Notes: a model not told the origin generated them from the sequence alone. Shown: positions 48,401 to 51,299, counted from the first letter of the stretch. The stretch: DNA of 64,000 nt from Liolophura sinensis (GCF_032854445.1 NC_088298.1:7115504-7179503), one strand, 5' to 3'. A program made the numbers and translations.

Positions 48401-51299
48401 CCAGTACTGCAAGATAAACGGACATAAAGTGACAATGGACCAAAACGAGAATAAATACTAGTACCAGTACTGCGAGATGAATGTAAGTTACACCTTGTTA
48501 GTTTACTTCCACAACAATGCTTGTCGCCGTCGTATGAATGAAATATTCAGCGTAAAACAATAAACAACTAAATAAATAAATCTGTTTTATTTTCAGTTAG
48601 CACAAGAGCAAGGTCCATGTCCAAGAGTAGCAGCTCACGAGGTGTTATACCACAAGCCAAAATACGGACAATAAAAATGACATTGATCATCGTTATAGGT
48701 AAGATCCCACGGTAATCCCGCCTGGTTTCAAATTACGATATGTAACCACATGGGCTCGAACCATGGCTTAAACTAAACAATACGTGTTGTATATATGATA
48801 TTGGTATAGTGATTGTGCCTCACAAAAATCTGCATAAGAACAGAGACAAGGTGGGAAGGCGATAATTAGTCTATTGCGTCAATTAACCGATTAATTAATA
48901 CTTATCTTTTAAGCTGTCATCTATATTTTACTATGGATAAAATCAGTTATACTCCATACCAGGGCTGACTTTCATCAATGACACGTAACACTACAAGCTC
49001 TGCACATTGATGTGCTGGGGCCGTAGGCACAAAGGGATTGTAATATTAATTTGATTATAAATAACTAACATAAAGATCGTAGACCTAACCTAAAACGGTC
49101 ACCTTCCTGCATGAAGGGACTGTAAGCTAACATAGTTGTAAGTATTACAATCAAAAATAACAATCGTGTCGTCCCTATTGTGAATATTTACAACTAACGC
49201 TAAGTACTAATACTTACATTAGGTAGTCAGGTGGTTAGTGCTTGTCCGCTTGGTTTGCAATGATGTGGAATTCTTAAAAAGGTGCTACGATTTTTTTACA
49301 AGTTGTTAGCTGCTAAATCATTACGTTGTTGGACTCTTTCAAAAATCAAGGCATGAGAAAGTTATTGACTGGTACATTGTCCAGGCAACCTTTAGGTACG
49401 AGTATAATTTGACGAACGGTCTCTATGGTAACATCTTACACTTCCTCTGTACAAGCGGCGCAATTTATTTTTACAACCGATTGTGAACTCAATTGTAGGT
49501 CTTACAATCGATTGTATCTACGATGGCCTTGTCCAAGCGGGCCCTGGACGTCCACATTATTGCAAAGAAAATGCAGTTAGAAAACCTTTTCTTCATGATG
49601 CCACACTCCATTAGAGCACTTCGTTGCTTTAGGTGACGCTAATTATTTAAAAAAAAGTGACATGCTCTTTAGTGGTGTCGGCGGATGGGGACAACCAATC
49701 CGTTTCCTTGCTGTAATCTCTCAGTGTTTAGCGCCAAGCTAGGCCGCAACAAGCACCATTTTTATATGGTCTGTTCTATGACCCGACCCGGGTTTAAATA
49801 CAAACCATGACACAACACTACCATGTGTAAAAAGATGAGTGAATAGAGGGAAACCGGTAAGAAGACTACTCATCCATGTATAAGCTGTGCACAAATCACA
49901 TAATTTGCTACTTTGAGATTTAGTGTAGCTATTAGCCTTACTTCCACCCGTTCAAGGCGGAAGCTTCTTATAGCAGATCATTTAGGGTGCCTCGCACGGT
50001 GGCAGTACCCAAGGCCTAGAGGTTAGCCTACCAGGGCTGCACAATAACCCAGAAGCCTTTCACCACTGCGGTCGCCACTGCGAGATTAAGCACAACTCTT
50101 GTTGGCTTTTTCTCCGTCCGTACGTGGGAAAGTCCGCGAGCAACTCCGAATGGTCGTGGGATTGCCCCAGGCTCAGTCCGGTTTCCTCCCACCATAATGC
50201 TGGTCGTCGTCGTATCAGTGAAATGTTCTTGAGAACGGCGTAAATCACCAGTCAAATAAGTAAATTATGAGTATCAAAAGAGAAGTGGTCAATGTTTTTG
50301 ACCCACCTGGGCACGTTTAATATTCACTCACACTTCTGTCGTAAACAGTTGGTCTTTTAGATGATAAGAATCATTGATATTAATAATCTCGAGTTATTTT
50401 ATTTCATTTTTAGTCTTCATTTTGTGTTGGAGTCCATATTTCATATTTAACCTGGTGGATATATACGGACACGTCCCTGAGGGGATAGAGAAATACGCCA
50501 TATCTACTTTCATACAAAGTTTGGCGCCACTCAACAGCGCCGCGAATCCAATAATATATGGGATATTCAGTACAAGAGTTTGTAGAAATTTACGGTAGGT
50601 AACTTATGTCACTGAAGTCAGTATGATCGTAAGCACCAAACTTCTCATCTTCTGCAGTATTTTTCGTGAAGGGCCCTACTTTTTGTAAGGTTGTACATGT
50701 ATTTACACATTGGCTTTACATAACAGTAACTGGCGAAGGGTGGTTGTTTCTAACGTGCAATGGGTAGTTTTCTCCATCCGTACTTTTTTGCTGCCGCTAG
50801 TATCCTTGAATACAGAATAAAAAACGTCAAGAAATAAGTATTCATATTCTAGTAGCTTTTTAGAAAATTGTCTTAAATGATTTTCGCATTTAGCCAAATG
50901 ATGGCTTTTTCAACGATTGCCTACTTTCCAATATGAGATTATTGCAATCTTTCAACATACTTTTCAACACAGATATCTCTGTACTGTTACAGAAGGATAC
51001 GCTTCGTCAGTTCCCTGTCCAAGTACGTGTATTGTCAATGTCAGCGTCGACGGAGAGGCCGGGGAGCTCGGCGGTTGTCGGGATTCACGGCTTCCTGGTC
51101 AGATCAGACTCATATAACCGATTCCAAGAGAAATGGGTCGGTACCGTCGTCGCAACGCAGAACGTCCGCCCTGCCGCTTACACAGCGCCATCTATCAGAG
51201 AGGGATAGTGCCATTTTAAAGAAAAATCTGGTCATTCGCTTCAACAAGGGAGGTGACTCTGGTATAGAGGTCGATACAGACGCTGTAACGGAAGTGTGA
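306..51299 (+). CDS. Neuropeptide GPCR, NPSR/CCAPR-like (9-exon gene)
   Basis: Complete seven-transmembrane receptor assembled from join(306-428, 34120-34258, 41908-42011, 42698-42791, 44793-44935, 46091-46241, 48597-48698, 50414-50594, 50993-51299). It totals 1344 nt, 447 residues plus TGA. Exon ends have phases 0,1,0,1,0,1,1,2 and every neighbour matches. Landmarks in the joined protein: glycosylation sites N19 and N28, the KTEQL entry into TM1, C115 and C190 for the TM3-ECL2 disulfide, DRF at 139-141 where most receptors have DRY, W165 in TM4, CWSP at 290-293, NPIIY at 330-334, a basic cysteine-bearing tail and a C-terminal TEV. The TM1 entry, the ECL1-TM3 segment, the VQCW in ECL2 and the TM6-TM7 region follow the vertebrate neuropeptide S receptor / arthropod CCAP receptor group. 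Inferred role: plasma-membrane receptor for a CCAP- or NPS-like peptide, signalling through G proteins. Ligand and exact orthology are not shown by the sequence. Confidence 0.9.
430..1045. other. Start of intron 1, no feature seen
   Basis: Ordinary AT-leaning intronic sequence. Short open frames here have no recognisable domain. Nothing else identified. Confidence 0.5.
1049..1345 (+). repeat. SINE family B copy (tRNA-derived, old)
   Basis: A tRNA-like head (about 1049-1100), then a body with the conserved stretch CCCGTATCAGTATAATGGCT and a downstream block TTACTTGCCTTCGGTAA / GTGAAGCAGTACTAGATA. The same blocks appear in reverse orientation at 40733-41030, and the TATAATG core also occurs at 32125-32395, which defines the family within this window. 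The copy is diverged, with no clear target duplication. Confidence 0.65.
1346..3335. other. Intron 1, mostly featureless
   Basis: Only one recognisable item: a short SINE family A remnant at about 1794-1852 (CTGCCCGGTTTCATCCCACC then CTGGCC-GTCGTATA). The rest has short ORFs without domains. Confidence 0.45.
3336..3605. repeat. Tandem repeat, about 51-bp unit, about 5 copies
   Basis: Units of the form ATTGAGACAATAATGAAAC-(T/G)-TCCTCT-TGCATACCAACGTATGTTATG repeat at roughly 51 bp. One unit near 3450-3480 is shortened. Both strands are open because the unit length is divisible by three, which explains the short repetitive ORFs here; they are not genes. Confidence 0.8.
4714..5390 (+). mobile_element. 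Jockey/I-type LINE 3' fragment nested in CR1-like LINE
   Basis: Starts in the C-terminal part of an RNase H domain ([15 protein letters not shown]), runs through [18 protein letters not shown] and a zinc-knuckle region ([27 protein letters not shown]), then the 3' UTR shared with 17700-17920 and the reverse of 57007-57240. It ends near ATCATTCATTT, where the host LINE resumes on the opposite strand. The copy is truncated at its 5' end and its frame is shifted. Confidence 0.8.
5716..5974 (+). mobile_element. SINE family A, full length, with 15-bp target duplication
   Basis: Begins GGCCTCCGTGGCTCAGTCGG with an RNA polymerase III A-box-like TGGCTCAGTCGG and a B-box-like GAGTTCAAGTCC, and ends with GAGTACGGCGTAAAACAC and an AATAAATAAA tail. 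It is flanked by TCTTATTTGAATCGG at 5701-5715 and TCTTATTTCAATCGG at 5975-5989 (14 of 15 identical), the signature of LINE-assisted insertion. It sits inside the CR1-like LINE, so it is younger than that element. Confidence 0.93.
7386..7556. repeat. 85-bp direct duplication
   Basis: ATTGTCGTCCGTTACGTATT begins at 7386 and again at 7471, followed by nearly identical sequence through GGATTAACTAGAA and AATGGGTCAATT. Two copies, recent by their similarity. No gene content. Confidence 0.85.
7714..8110 (-). pseudogene. Possible LINE polymerase C-terminal fragment
   Basis: A 121-codon minus-strand frame contains [17 protein letters not shown]...[12 protein letters not shown], which resembles the end of CR1-like LINE proteins (a LWN-LP box followed by I-x-x-F-K). 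No other LINE domain is adjacent in this orientation, so it would be an isolated 3' fragment. The overlapping + frame (7721-8140) has no recognisable content. Confidence 0.35.
8612..11718 (-). mobile_element. pogo/Tigger-like DNA transposon with TIRs and TA duplication
   Basis: The left end GGGGAGAGTGGGGTAAGTT (8612-8630) is matched by its reverse complement at 11700-11718 with one difference over the first 20 bases. Each end is bounded by TA (8610-8611 and 11719-11720), the target duplication of the Tc1/mariner superfamily. Subterminal copies of the CTTACCCCA motif occur near 8810 and 11335-11345. The 3.1-kb interior encodes a broken transposase on the minus strand. Inferred: formerly autonomous, now dead. 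Confidence 0.9.
9261..10990 (-). pseudogene. pogo/Tigger-like DDE transposase, frameshifted
   Basis: Order on the minus strand: a psq-type helix-turn-helix N-terminus (about 10960-10870, [19 protein letters not shown]), a CENP-B-like region (10859-10620, [19 protein letters not shown] ... AGKDW), the DDE domain (10507-9827) with first Asp in IYNTDET, a [26 protein letters not shown] block and second Asp in LLILDN, then a C-terminal part (9738-9454, [16 protein letters not shown]). The third-Asp region ([13 protein letters not shown]) is readable only in a shifted frame, so the ORF is disrupted there as well as between the N-terminal pieces. Confidence 0.85.
11721..13289. other. Intron 1, unassigned
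   Basis: Includes a low-complexity TTATTATTTGTG-rich stretch at about 11760-11930. Other ORFs are short and unremarkable. Confidence 0.45.
13290..13468. repeat. Palindromic MITE-like element
   Basis: The left arm GGTTTCACGAAACTTCTTAA (about 13297-13316) is mirrored by AACTTGAGAAGTTTCGATAA near 13443-13463, with further AACTTAAG-type inverted pieces between. The length of about 180 bp, lack of coding and near-palindromic layout fit a foldback or MITE-type element. No target duplication was resolved. Confidence 0.55.
13469..14076. other. Intron 1, unassigned, with a poly-C tract
   Basis: Contains a run of about 14 C at 13675-13688. Nothing else recognised. Confidence 0.5.
14077..15040 (+). 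repeat. Dispersed repeat R1: head and tail segments
   Basis: The head segment (14077-14180: CTAACTGGGGTAAATGGACT, then TTTCACCGGTTACCTGTACC, then CTGTCGTCACTGCTC) is shared with 19780-19915, 31398-31745, 31765-31905, 41482-41595 and 58645-58742. The tail segment (14905-15040: ACATTCGTTTAGCATCCGTC, CCAAAACAACGTTCAACACA) is shared with 15880-16115, 32615-32745, 56285-56525 and, reversed, 33165-33450 and 37610-37760. Head and tail lie in the same order here, suggesting one element of about 1 kb. I do not recognise the family. Confidence 0.6.
15363..15535 (+). repeat. SINE family B copy (tRNA-like head)
   Basis: Head GGTGGCGTAATGGTTAATGC ... TCTCGAAGTCGG resembles a tRNA A-box region. The body GGTACTTGTTTCCTCGCTTA and TTAGAGAAAGGAAAAGGGAC matches, reversed, 49690-49815 and 20230-20400. 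The box B region is eroded, so this is a SINE, not a functional tRNA gene. Confidence 0.6.
15880..16115 (+). repeat. Dispersed repeat R1, tail segment
   Basis: ACATTCGTATATCAGCCGTC, then CCATTTTCCAAAACAGCAAA, then a GAAGTAGTCAACAGT... block and ATCAGTATTCAAAC. It aligns by eye with 56285-56525 over its whole length and with 14905-15040 in part. The open frame over it has no protein resemblance. Confidence 0.6.
16273..17030 (-). pseudogene. Tc1-like transposase relic
   Basis: On the minus strand: a decayed N-terminal half (about 17030-16860), [20 protein letters not shown] (about 16857-16800), [11 protein letters not shown] with GNLNATG, the second catalytic Asp in FQYDNGRH, then [20 protein letters not shown] and the C-terminal ARGGHIRY. 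This is the order of Tc1-family transposases. There is a frameshift between the two halves near 16570-16640, and the usual Glu of the SPDLNPIEH box is Gln (PIQH), so catalysis would be lost. I could not find terminal inverted repeats around it. Confidence 0.88.
17180..17925 (+). mobile_element. Jockey/I-type LINE, 5'-truncated copy
   Basis: Begins in RNase H (TKSYWYP frame shifted, PSHIGIH), then [60 protein letters not shown] and CVGCDA, with a frameshift after it. The downstream 3' UTR matches the other copies and ends in a (CATT)n-like simple tail at about 17905-17923. The C-terminal zinc-knuckle region follows the RNase H domain, as in RNase H-bearing members of the I/Jockey group. Confidence 0.85.
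17926..18845. other. Intron 1, unassigned
   Basis: No domain, repeat or RNA gene recognised, apart from a TTTATTTATTTATTT run near 18270-18290. Confidence 0.45.
18849..19436. mobile_element. Non-autonomous DNA transposon (MITE) with about 35-bp TIRs
   Basis: The left end ATATCGGGTGGGCATAAAA + ATGGGCCGTACTTTGA (18850-18885) is the reverse complement of the right end at about 19398-19435, with a one-base indel and one or two changes. TATA-type sequence at both borders fits a TA target duplication, hence a Tc1/mariner-type mobilisation. The 0.59-kb interior shows no transposase motif. Confidence 0.82.
19437..20229 (+). repeat. Intron 1 with an R1 head segment at 19780-19915
   Basis: R1 blocks CCCTGACTGAGGTAAATTGA, AACTGGTTACGTGTGACCAT and CTCTCTATGCTGTACGCC are present at 19780-19915. 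The rest of the stretch is unassigned; the 155-codon minus-strand frame (19731-19264) overlaps the MITE end and has no domain. Confidence 0.55.
20230..20400 (-). repeat. SINE family B copy
   Basis: Reverse orientation: GGTACTTGTTGCTGCCTAGC, GCTCGGCACTGATAGGTCAG and a GTCATTATGACGTGACTGGG block, parallel to 15363-15535 and 32125-32395. Confidence 0.55.
20401..21894. other. Intron 1, unassigned
   Basis: No recognisable coding or repeat structure. Several short overlapping ORFs have no motif. Confidence 0.45.
21895..25390 (-). mobile_element. Jockey/I-type LINE, longest copy
   Basis: Minus strand, 5' to 3': the end of a possible ORF1 with a basic KKGRPRPK-like end (about 24990-24860), endonuclease start IIQWNC (about 24820), endonuclease (24810-24433; CLQETHL and [10 protein letters not shown]), RT fingers [20 protein letters not shown] (about 23620), RT palm (23474-23205; [20 protein letters not shown]), catalytic YVDDF (about 23150-23130), RNase H start YTDGSVDGD (about 22250), then an internal deletion joining straight to the 3' UTR, and a (GAAT)n simple repeat at 21900-21912. 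All frames are broken. It lies directly downstream, in its own direction, of the CR1-like LINE at 25.4-27.8 kb. Confidence 0.88.
25400..27770 (-). mobile_element. CR1-like LINE with RT palm deleted and 2A-like N-terminus
   Basis: Minus strand: N-terminal frame 27760-27146 with a hydrophobic start, a second hydrophobic stretch [12 protein letters not shown] followed by DIQMCPGS (about 27460-27430), then endonuclease [15 protein letters not shown] and a KGGGV block; 27114-26806 [10 protein letters not shown] and LDYV; 26761-26471 linker with [10 protein letters not shown]; 26329-25865 RT fingers with [19 protein letters not shown]. The sequence then jumps straight to the thumb-side KLNVDK and [20 protein letters not shown] (about 25850-25690) and to [16 protein letters not shown]. 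The GFR, QGS and xADD boxes are absent, so the RT is dead. Several stops and frameshifts. Confidence 0.87.
27771..31397. other. Intron 1, mostly unassigned, with a SINE A remnant
   Basis: A partial SINE family A copy on + at about 28048-28200 (GGATGGTCGTGGGTTT ... ATTCTTGAGTACGGCGTA). The remainder has low-complexity patches such as AATAATAATAATAA at 29519-29534 and no recognisable coding domain. The block at about 30115-30180 (GGTGGCGCTTTCTGACCACA) resembles 55655-55690, a minor dispersed repeat. Confidence 0.5.
31398..31745 (+). repeat. 48-bp minisatellite, about 7 units, grown from repeat R1
   Basis: Units of TCACGCTATCGTCTCTGGTC + AGGTTTTACTCTCTATGCTG + TACGTCTG repeat every 48 bp. Because 48 is divisible by three, two + frames stay open (31296-31754 and 31445-31741) and look like repetitive proteins, but they contain no domain. 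A single copy of the same segment occurs inside R1 elsewhere (for example ACTATCACACTGTCGTCGCT at 41537), so the array is an expansion of part of R1. A further R1 head follows at 31765-31905. Confidence 0.85.
32125..32395 (+). repeat. SINE family B copy with tRNA-like head
   Basis: Head TTCTGTGGTCTAGTGGTTAG (A-box-like) and an eroded B box near CCCGATCAGAAGCC. The body contains GTCTGTATAATGTGACTGGG and GGCATGGACTAGCCCTGTCG. A SINE-like composite; the tRNA moiety lacks a proper acceptor stem and is not called as a gene. Confidence 0.6.
32615..33450. repeat. R1 tail segments (both orientations) and a SINE A remnant
   Basis: R1 tail on + at 32615-32745 (ACACTCGTATATCATGTCAA, TTTTCAGGTCAATACTTGCA) and on - at 33165-33450 (GTTAAACGTTGTTTTGGAAA, TCTTGCGATTATCGACTTGG). 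Between them, at about 33010-33075, is the 3' end of a SINE A copy in reverse (TTTACGCCGTACTCAAGAAT). Confidence 0.55.
33451..34119. other. End of intron 1, unassigned
   Basis: AT-rich, ending in the pyrimidine tract and CAG acceptor of exon 2. No other feature seen. Confidence 0.5.
34120..34258 (+). CDS. GPCR exon 2: TM1, ICL1 and start of TM2
   Basis: Residues 42-87 plus one base of codon 88. The acceptor is TTTCTATTCCAG before 34120, preceded by a strong pyrimidine tract, and the donor is GCAG|GTAGGT at 34259. It encodes TM1 with the class A signature GN (IVVGN), a short basic ICL1 (GKRTRMN) and the beginning of TM2 (FIMHLAIA, with the D supplied across the splice). The motif [13 protein letters not shown] is very characteristic of the NPSR/CCAPR/vasopressin-like receptors. 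A SINE begins 25 bp past the donor. Confidence 0.93.
34284..34469 (-). mobile_element. SINE family A, 5'-truncated, 25 bp after exon 2
   Basis: TTTATTTATTTATTTGACTG then GTTTTACGCCGTACTCTAGA in reverse orientation, truncated at its 5' end. Flanked by CAGCTGCTATGAT (34271-34283) and CAACTGCTATGAT (34470-34482), a 12/13 target duplication. Confidence 0.88.
34500..35019. other. Intron 2, unassigned
   Basis: No recognisable repeat or coding domain. Confidence 0.45.
35020..36470 (-). mobile_element. Penelope-like element, degraded RT
   Basis: Minus strand: an upstream region (about 36470-35950), then [20 protein letters not shown] and [20 protein letters not shown] (about 35925-35790), the LYRIP-like box (about 35715-35690), [19 protein letters not shown] (35690-35630), [14 protein letters not shown] (about 35600-35560), ISTWDSAH corresponding to the palm DFSTLYT box (about 35500), and a diverged [13 protein letters not shown] / TNCAPLLADL-like / SHSLNFRLI region (about 35330-35150). 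This order is typical of Penelope-like elements, which carry a telomerase-related RT. Frames change several times. I could not see a GIY-YIG endonuclease domain. It lies antisense in intron 2. Confidence 0.78.
36530..39098. other. Intron 2: SINE A remnant, R1 tail, poly-G; rest unassigned
   Basis: SINE A 3' end in reverse at about 36537-36640 (GTTTTACGCCGCGTTCAAGA). R1 tail in reverse at 37610-37760 (TTCTTTGGTGGTTTGTGTTA, then GTATACGAATATCTGC). A G-rich run of GGGGGGGGGGTGGGGGGG type at about 38646-38670. No coding domain recognised. Confidence 0.5.
39111..39387 (+). mobile_element. SINE family A, full length, poly-A ended
   Basis: Head GGCCTCCGTGGCTCAGTCGG, box B-like GAGTTCAAGTCC, and 3' end GGGCACGGCGTAAAACACCA with a run of about 26 A instead of the AATAAA-type tail. 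Flanked by TCCATTATCGA (39099-39109) and TCCATTATTGA (39388-39398), 10 of 11 identical. One of the best preserved copies in the window. Confidence 0.92.
39470..39560 (-). repeat. SINE family A partial copy
   Basis: Reverse orientation: AGTCGTATAATATTTCATTT, GGAAACCCGGGGGAAACCCA, ACCATCCGCAGGTGGCTGGC. A short internal duplication of GGCAGGTGGCTGG is present. Confidence 0.65.
39561..40730. other. Intron 2, unassigned
   Basis: No recognisable repeat or protein domain. Confidence 0.45.
40733..41154. repeat. SINE family B (-) followed by SINE family A 3' end (+)
   Basis: Family B in reverse at 40733-41030: TTACCGAAGGCAAGTAAGCC, CCGTTATACTGATACGGGTC and a GCGAGGAAGCTACAA block, a close counterpart of 1049-1345. 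Family A 3' part on + at 41045-41154: TTTCCTCCCGGCTCTGCCCG, CTGAGTACGACGTAAAACAC, AATAAATAAA tail. Confidence 0.7.
41482..41862 (+). repeat. R1 head, then SINE family A, upstream of exon 3
   Basis: R1 head at 41482-41595 (CTAATTGAGGTAACTTGACT, TTTCACCGGTTACGTGAGAT). SINE A at about 41620-41862, with a damaged tRNA head, an intact body (CTTCCTCTACGACCGTACGT) and 3' end TTGAGTACGGCGTAAAATAC, ending 46 bp before exon 3. Confidence 0.75.
41908..42011 (+). CDS. GPCR exon 3: TM2, ECL1 and start of TM3
   Basis: Residues 88-122. Acceptor TTCCTTTGCAG before 41908; donor CAG|GTGAGA at 42012 (phase 0). It completes TM2 ([15 protein letters not shown]), carries ECL1 with the conserved W108 and the TM3 disulfide cysteine C115, and enters TM3. 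The string [11 protein letters not shown] is nearly diagnostic for the NPSR/CCAPR group. A SINE copy ends 46 bp upstream of the acceptor. Confidence 0.95.
42163..42650 (-). repeat. Two SINE family A copies in intron 3
   Basis: First copy 42163-42425, nearly full length in reverse (TTTATTTCATTGGTGTTTTA ... GGGTCATTGCGTCTTGCTGG ... GCGCGCTAACCACC). Second copy 42549-42650, only the 3' third (TTTACGCCGTAATCAAACAT). Together they make up more than half of this 686-bp intron. Confidence 0.8.
42698..42791 (+). CDS. GPCR exon 4: TM3, DRF motif and ICL2
   Basis: Residues 123-153 plus one base of codon 154. Acceptor CATTTGTAG before 42698; donor AGCG|GTAAGA at 42792 (phase 1). It encodes the cytoplasmic half of TM3 ([15 protein letters not shown]) and ICL2 ([12 protein letters not shown]). 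The E/DRY motif is DRF, which keeps the Asp-Arg pair but has Phe instead of Tyr or His. [12 protein letters not shown] and PMNFS match this receptor group closely. Confidence 0.95.
42880..43075. repeat. 35-bp tandem repeat, about 5 units, in intron 4
   Basis: Units of GATACATGGTCATACCATGC + CGAGGAGCTACAGCC recur at 35-bp spacing (42883, 42918, 42953, 42988), then at 39 because of an inserted ATAT. It begins about 90 bp after the exon 4 donor. No coding role. Confidence 0.85.
43094..43407. mobile_element. Inverted-repeat element with 26-bp TIRs, 314 bp
   Basis: TCGAGTTGAAACTCTTTTGT + TGATAA at 43094-43119 is the reverse complement of 43382-43407 with two or three mismatches. Just inside the right end is a second small palindrome (GGTTGGACTTTCTTATCGAT / TAGTCCAACCTTATCGATAA). 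No ORF of note and no clear target duplication. Reads as a MITE-type element in intron 4. Confidence 0.7.
43408..44792. other. Rest of intron 4: R1 pieces and a SINE B remnant
   Basis: A short R1-like piece near 44225-44285 (TTTTTACTTTCTATGCTGTA), an R1-tail-like piece near 44345-44420 (CCATTTCCAAAACAAGGTTG) and a SINE B-type fragment at about 44640-44775 (AATCATATGTCGCCGAGGAG, GCCACTGAAGTATCTGTCAT), whose opening block also occurs at 40733. The remainder is unassigned. Confidence 0.5.
44793..44935 (+). CDS. GPCR exon 5: TM4 and ECL2
   Basis: Residues 154-201. Two AG dinucleotides lie close together; only the one ending at 44792 (TTGTCAG) keeps the reading frame from exon 4, giving [12 protein letters not shown]. 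Donor AAG|GTAAGG at 44936 (phase 0). It encodes TM4 with W165 and P174, then ECL2 with the disulfide cysteine C190 in VQCW, and ends HWK at the foot of TM5. A fragment of SINE family B lies just upstream (about 44640-44775). Confidence 0.93.
45199..45803 (+). repeat. Two SINE family A copies in intron 5
   Basis: 45199-45445 is a diverged near full-length copy (GGGGCCTAAGTGGCCTTGTG head, GAGTTCAAGTCCAGCTCATG, AATAAATAAA tail). 45681-45797 is a 3' fragment (CAACCTGCGGATGGTCGTTG, ATATTCTTGAGTATGGCGTA) flanked by AAAGCTGCAGGT and AAAGCTGCAAGT, a likely target duplication. Confidence 0.78.
46091..46241 (+). CDS. GPCR exon 6: TM5 and start of ICL3
   Basis: Residues 202-251 plus one base of codon 252. 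Acceptor TTGTTCTTGCAG before 46091; donor AAAC|GTAAGT at 46242 (phase 1). It encodes TM5 with the conserved proline P215, the cytoplasmic extension YTVIVHVIW and a basic ICL3 segment ending [10 protein letters not shown]. The last 31 nt of this exon (46211-46241) plus the first 21 nt of the intron are unit 1 of the 52-bp minisatellite that fills intron 6. Read-through into the intron meets a TGA three codons after the exon end. Confidence 0.95.
46211..48493 (+). repeat. 52-bp minisatellite derived from the exon 6/intron 6 junction
   Basis: About 44 head-to-tail units of 52 bp. Unit 1 starts at 46211 inside exon 6 and covers the last 31 coding nt plus 21 intronic nt with the GT donor. Units 2-4 begin at 46263, 46315 and 46367, exactly 52 bp apart. 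Core units read CGAGAATGTATACCAGTACT + GCCAGATACACGGTAGTGAC + AGCGCGCCCTAT, in two main variants (GCGCGCCCTATC or ATAACACCTTAAC linkers). Units 1, 2 and the last one carry GTAAGT-type donor sequence; the core carries GGTAGTGA. Diagnostic variants recur at 312 bp (six units), so the core has higher-order structure. Confidence 0.96.
48510..48582 (+). repeat. SINE family A 3' remnant before exon 7
   Basis: AATGCTTGTCGCCGTCGTAT, GAAATATTCAGCGTAAAACA and an AATAAATAAA tail, ending about 15 bp before the exon 7 acceptor. The acceptor's pyrimidine tract (TCTGTTTTATTTTCAG) follows the tail directly. Confidence 0.75.
48597..48698 (+). CDS. GPCR exon 7: end of ICL3 and start of TM6
   Basis: Residues 252-285 plus one base of codon 286. 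Acceptor TTTATTTTCAG before 48597; donor ATAG|GTAAGA at 48699 (phase 1). It encodes a serine-rich ICL3 stretch ([11 protein letters not shown], possible kinase targets) and the basic TM6 approach [14 protein letters not shown], parallel to the AKIKAIK segment of NPS receptors. A SINE remnant ends about 15 bp before the acceptor, and the 52-bp array ends about 100 bp before it. Confidence 0.93.
48699..50413. repeat. Intron 7 with a SINE B and a SINE A copy
   Basis: SINE B in reverse at 49690-49815 (GCCAAGCTAGGCCGCAACAA, GACCCGACCCGGGTTTAAAT). SINE A on + at about 50000-50265 (GCCTTTCACCACTGCGGTCG, TCCGTCCGTACGTGGGAAAG, TTGAGAACGGCGTAAATCAC). The stretch 48699-49689 has no recognisable feature. 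Confidence 0.65.
50414..50594 (+). CDS. GPCR exon 8: TM6, ECL3 and TM7
   Basis: Residues 286-345 plus two bases of codon 346. Acceptor TTTCATTTTTAG before 50414; donor TTACG|GTAGGT at 50595 (phase 2). It encodes the rest of TM6 with CWSP at 290-293, ECL3, and TM7 with [14 protein letters not shown], including N330-P331-x-x-Y334, then helix 8 with a cysteine at 342 that could be palmitoylated. Without the splice the frame would stop one codon later, consistent with a real donor. Confidence 0.95.
50993..51299 (+). CDS. GPCR exon 9: cytoplasmic C-terminal tail
   Basis: Completes R346 and codes residues 347-447, then TGA. The acceptor TACTGTTACAG before 50993 is the one I found that fits the phase-2 donor of exon 8, giving [16 protein letters not shown]. 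The tail is strongly basic near the membrane ([11 protein letters not shown]), rich in Ser/Thr/Arg in the middle, and ends DAVTEV, a class I PDZ-ligand shape (T-x-V). The tail is too variable to confirm by family resemblance, so assignment rests on frame, phase and position. Confidence 0.8.

Noticed and set aside
46310-48412. Minus-strand ORFs with repeating YLAVLVYIL-like hydrophobic pattern
   Set aside because: They are the reverse strand of the 52-bp minisatellite; the frame changes every unit and no domain is present.
46211-48493. Possible CRISPR array
   Set aside because: Units are contiguous near-identical repeats without unique spacers, in a eukaryotic intron.
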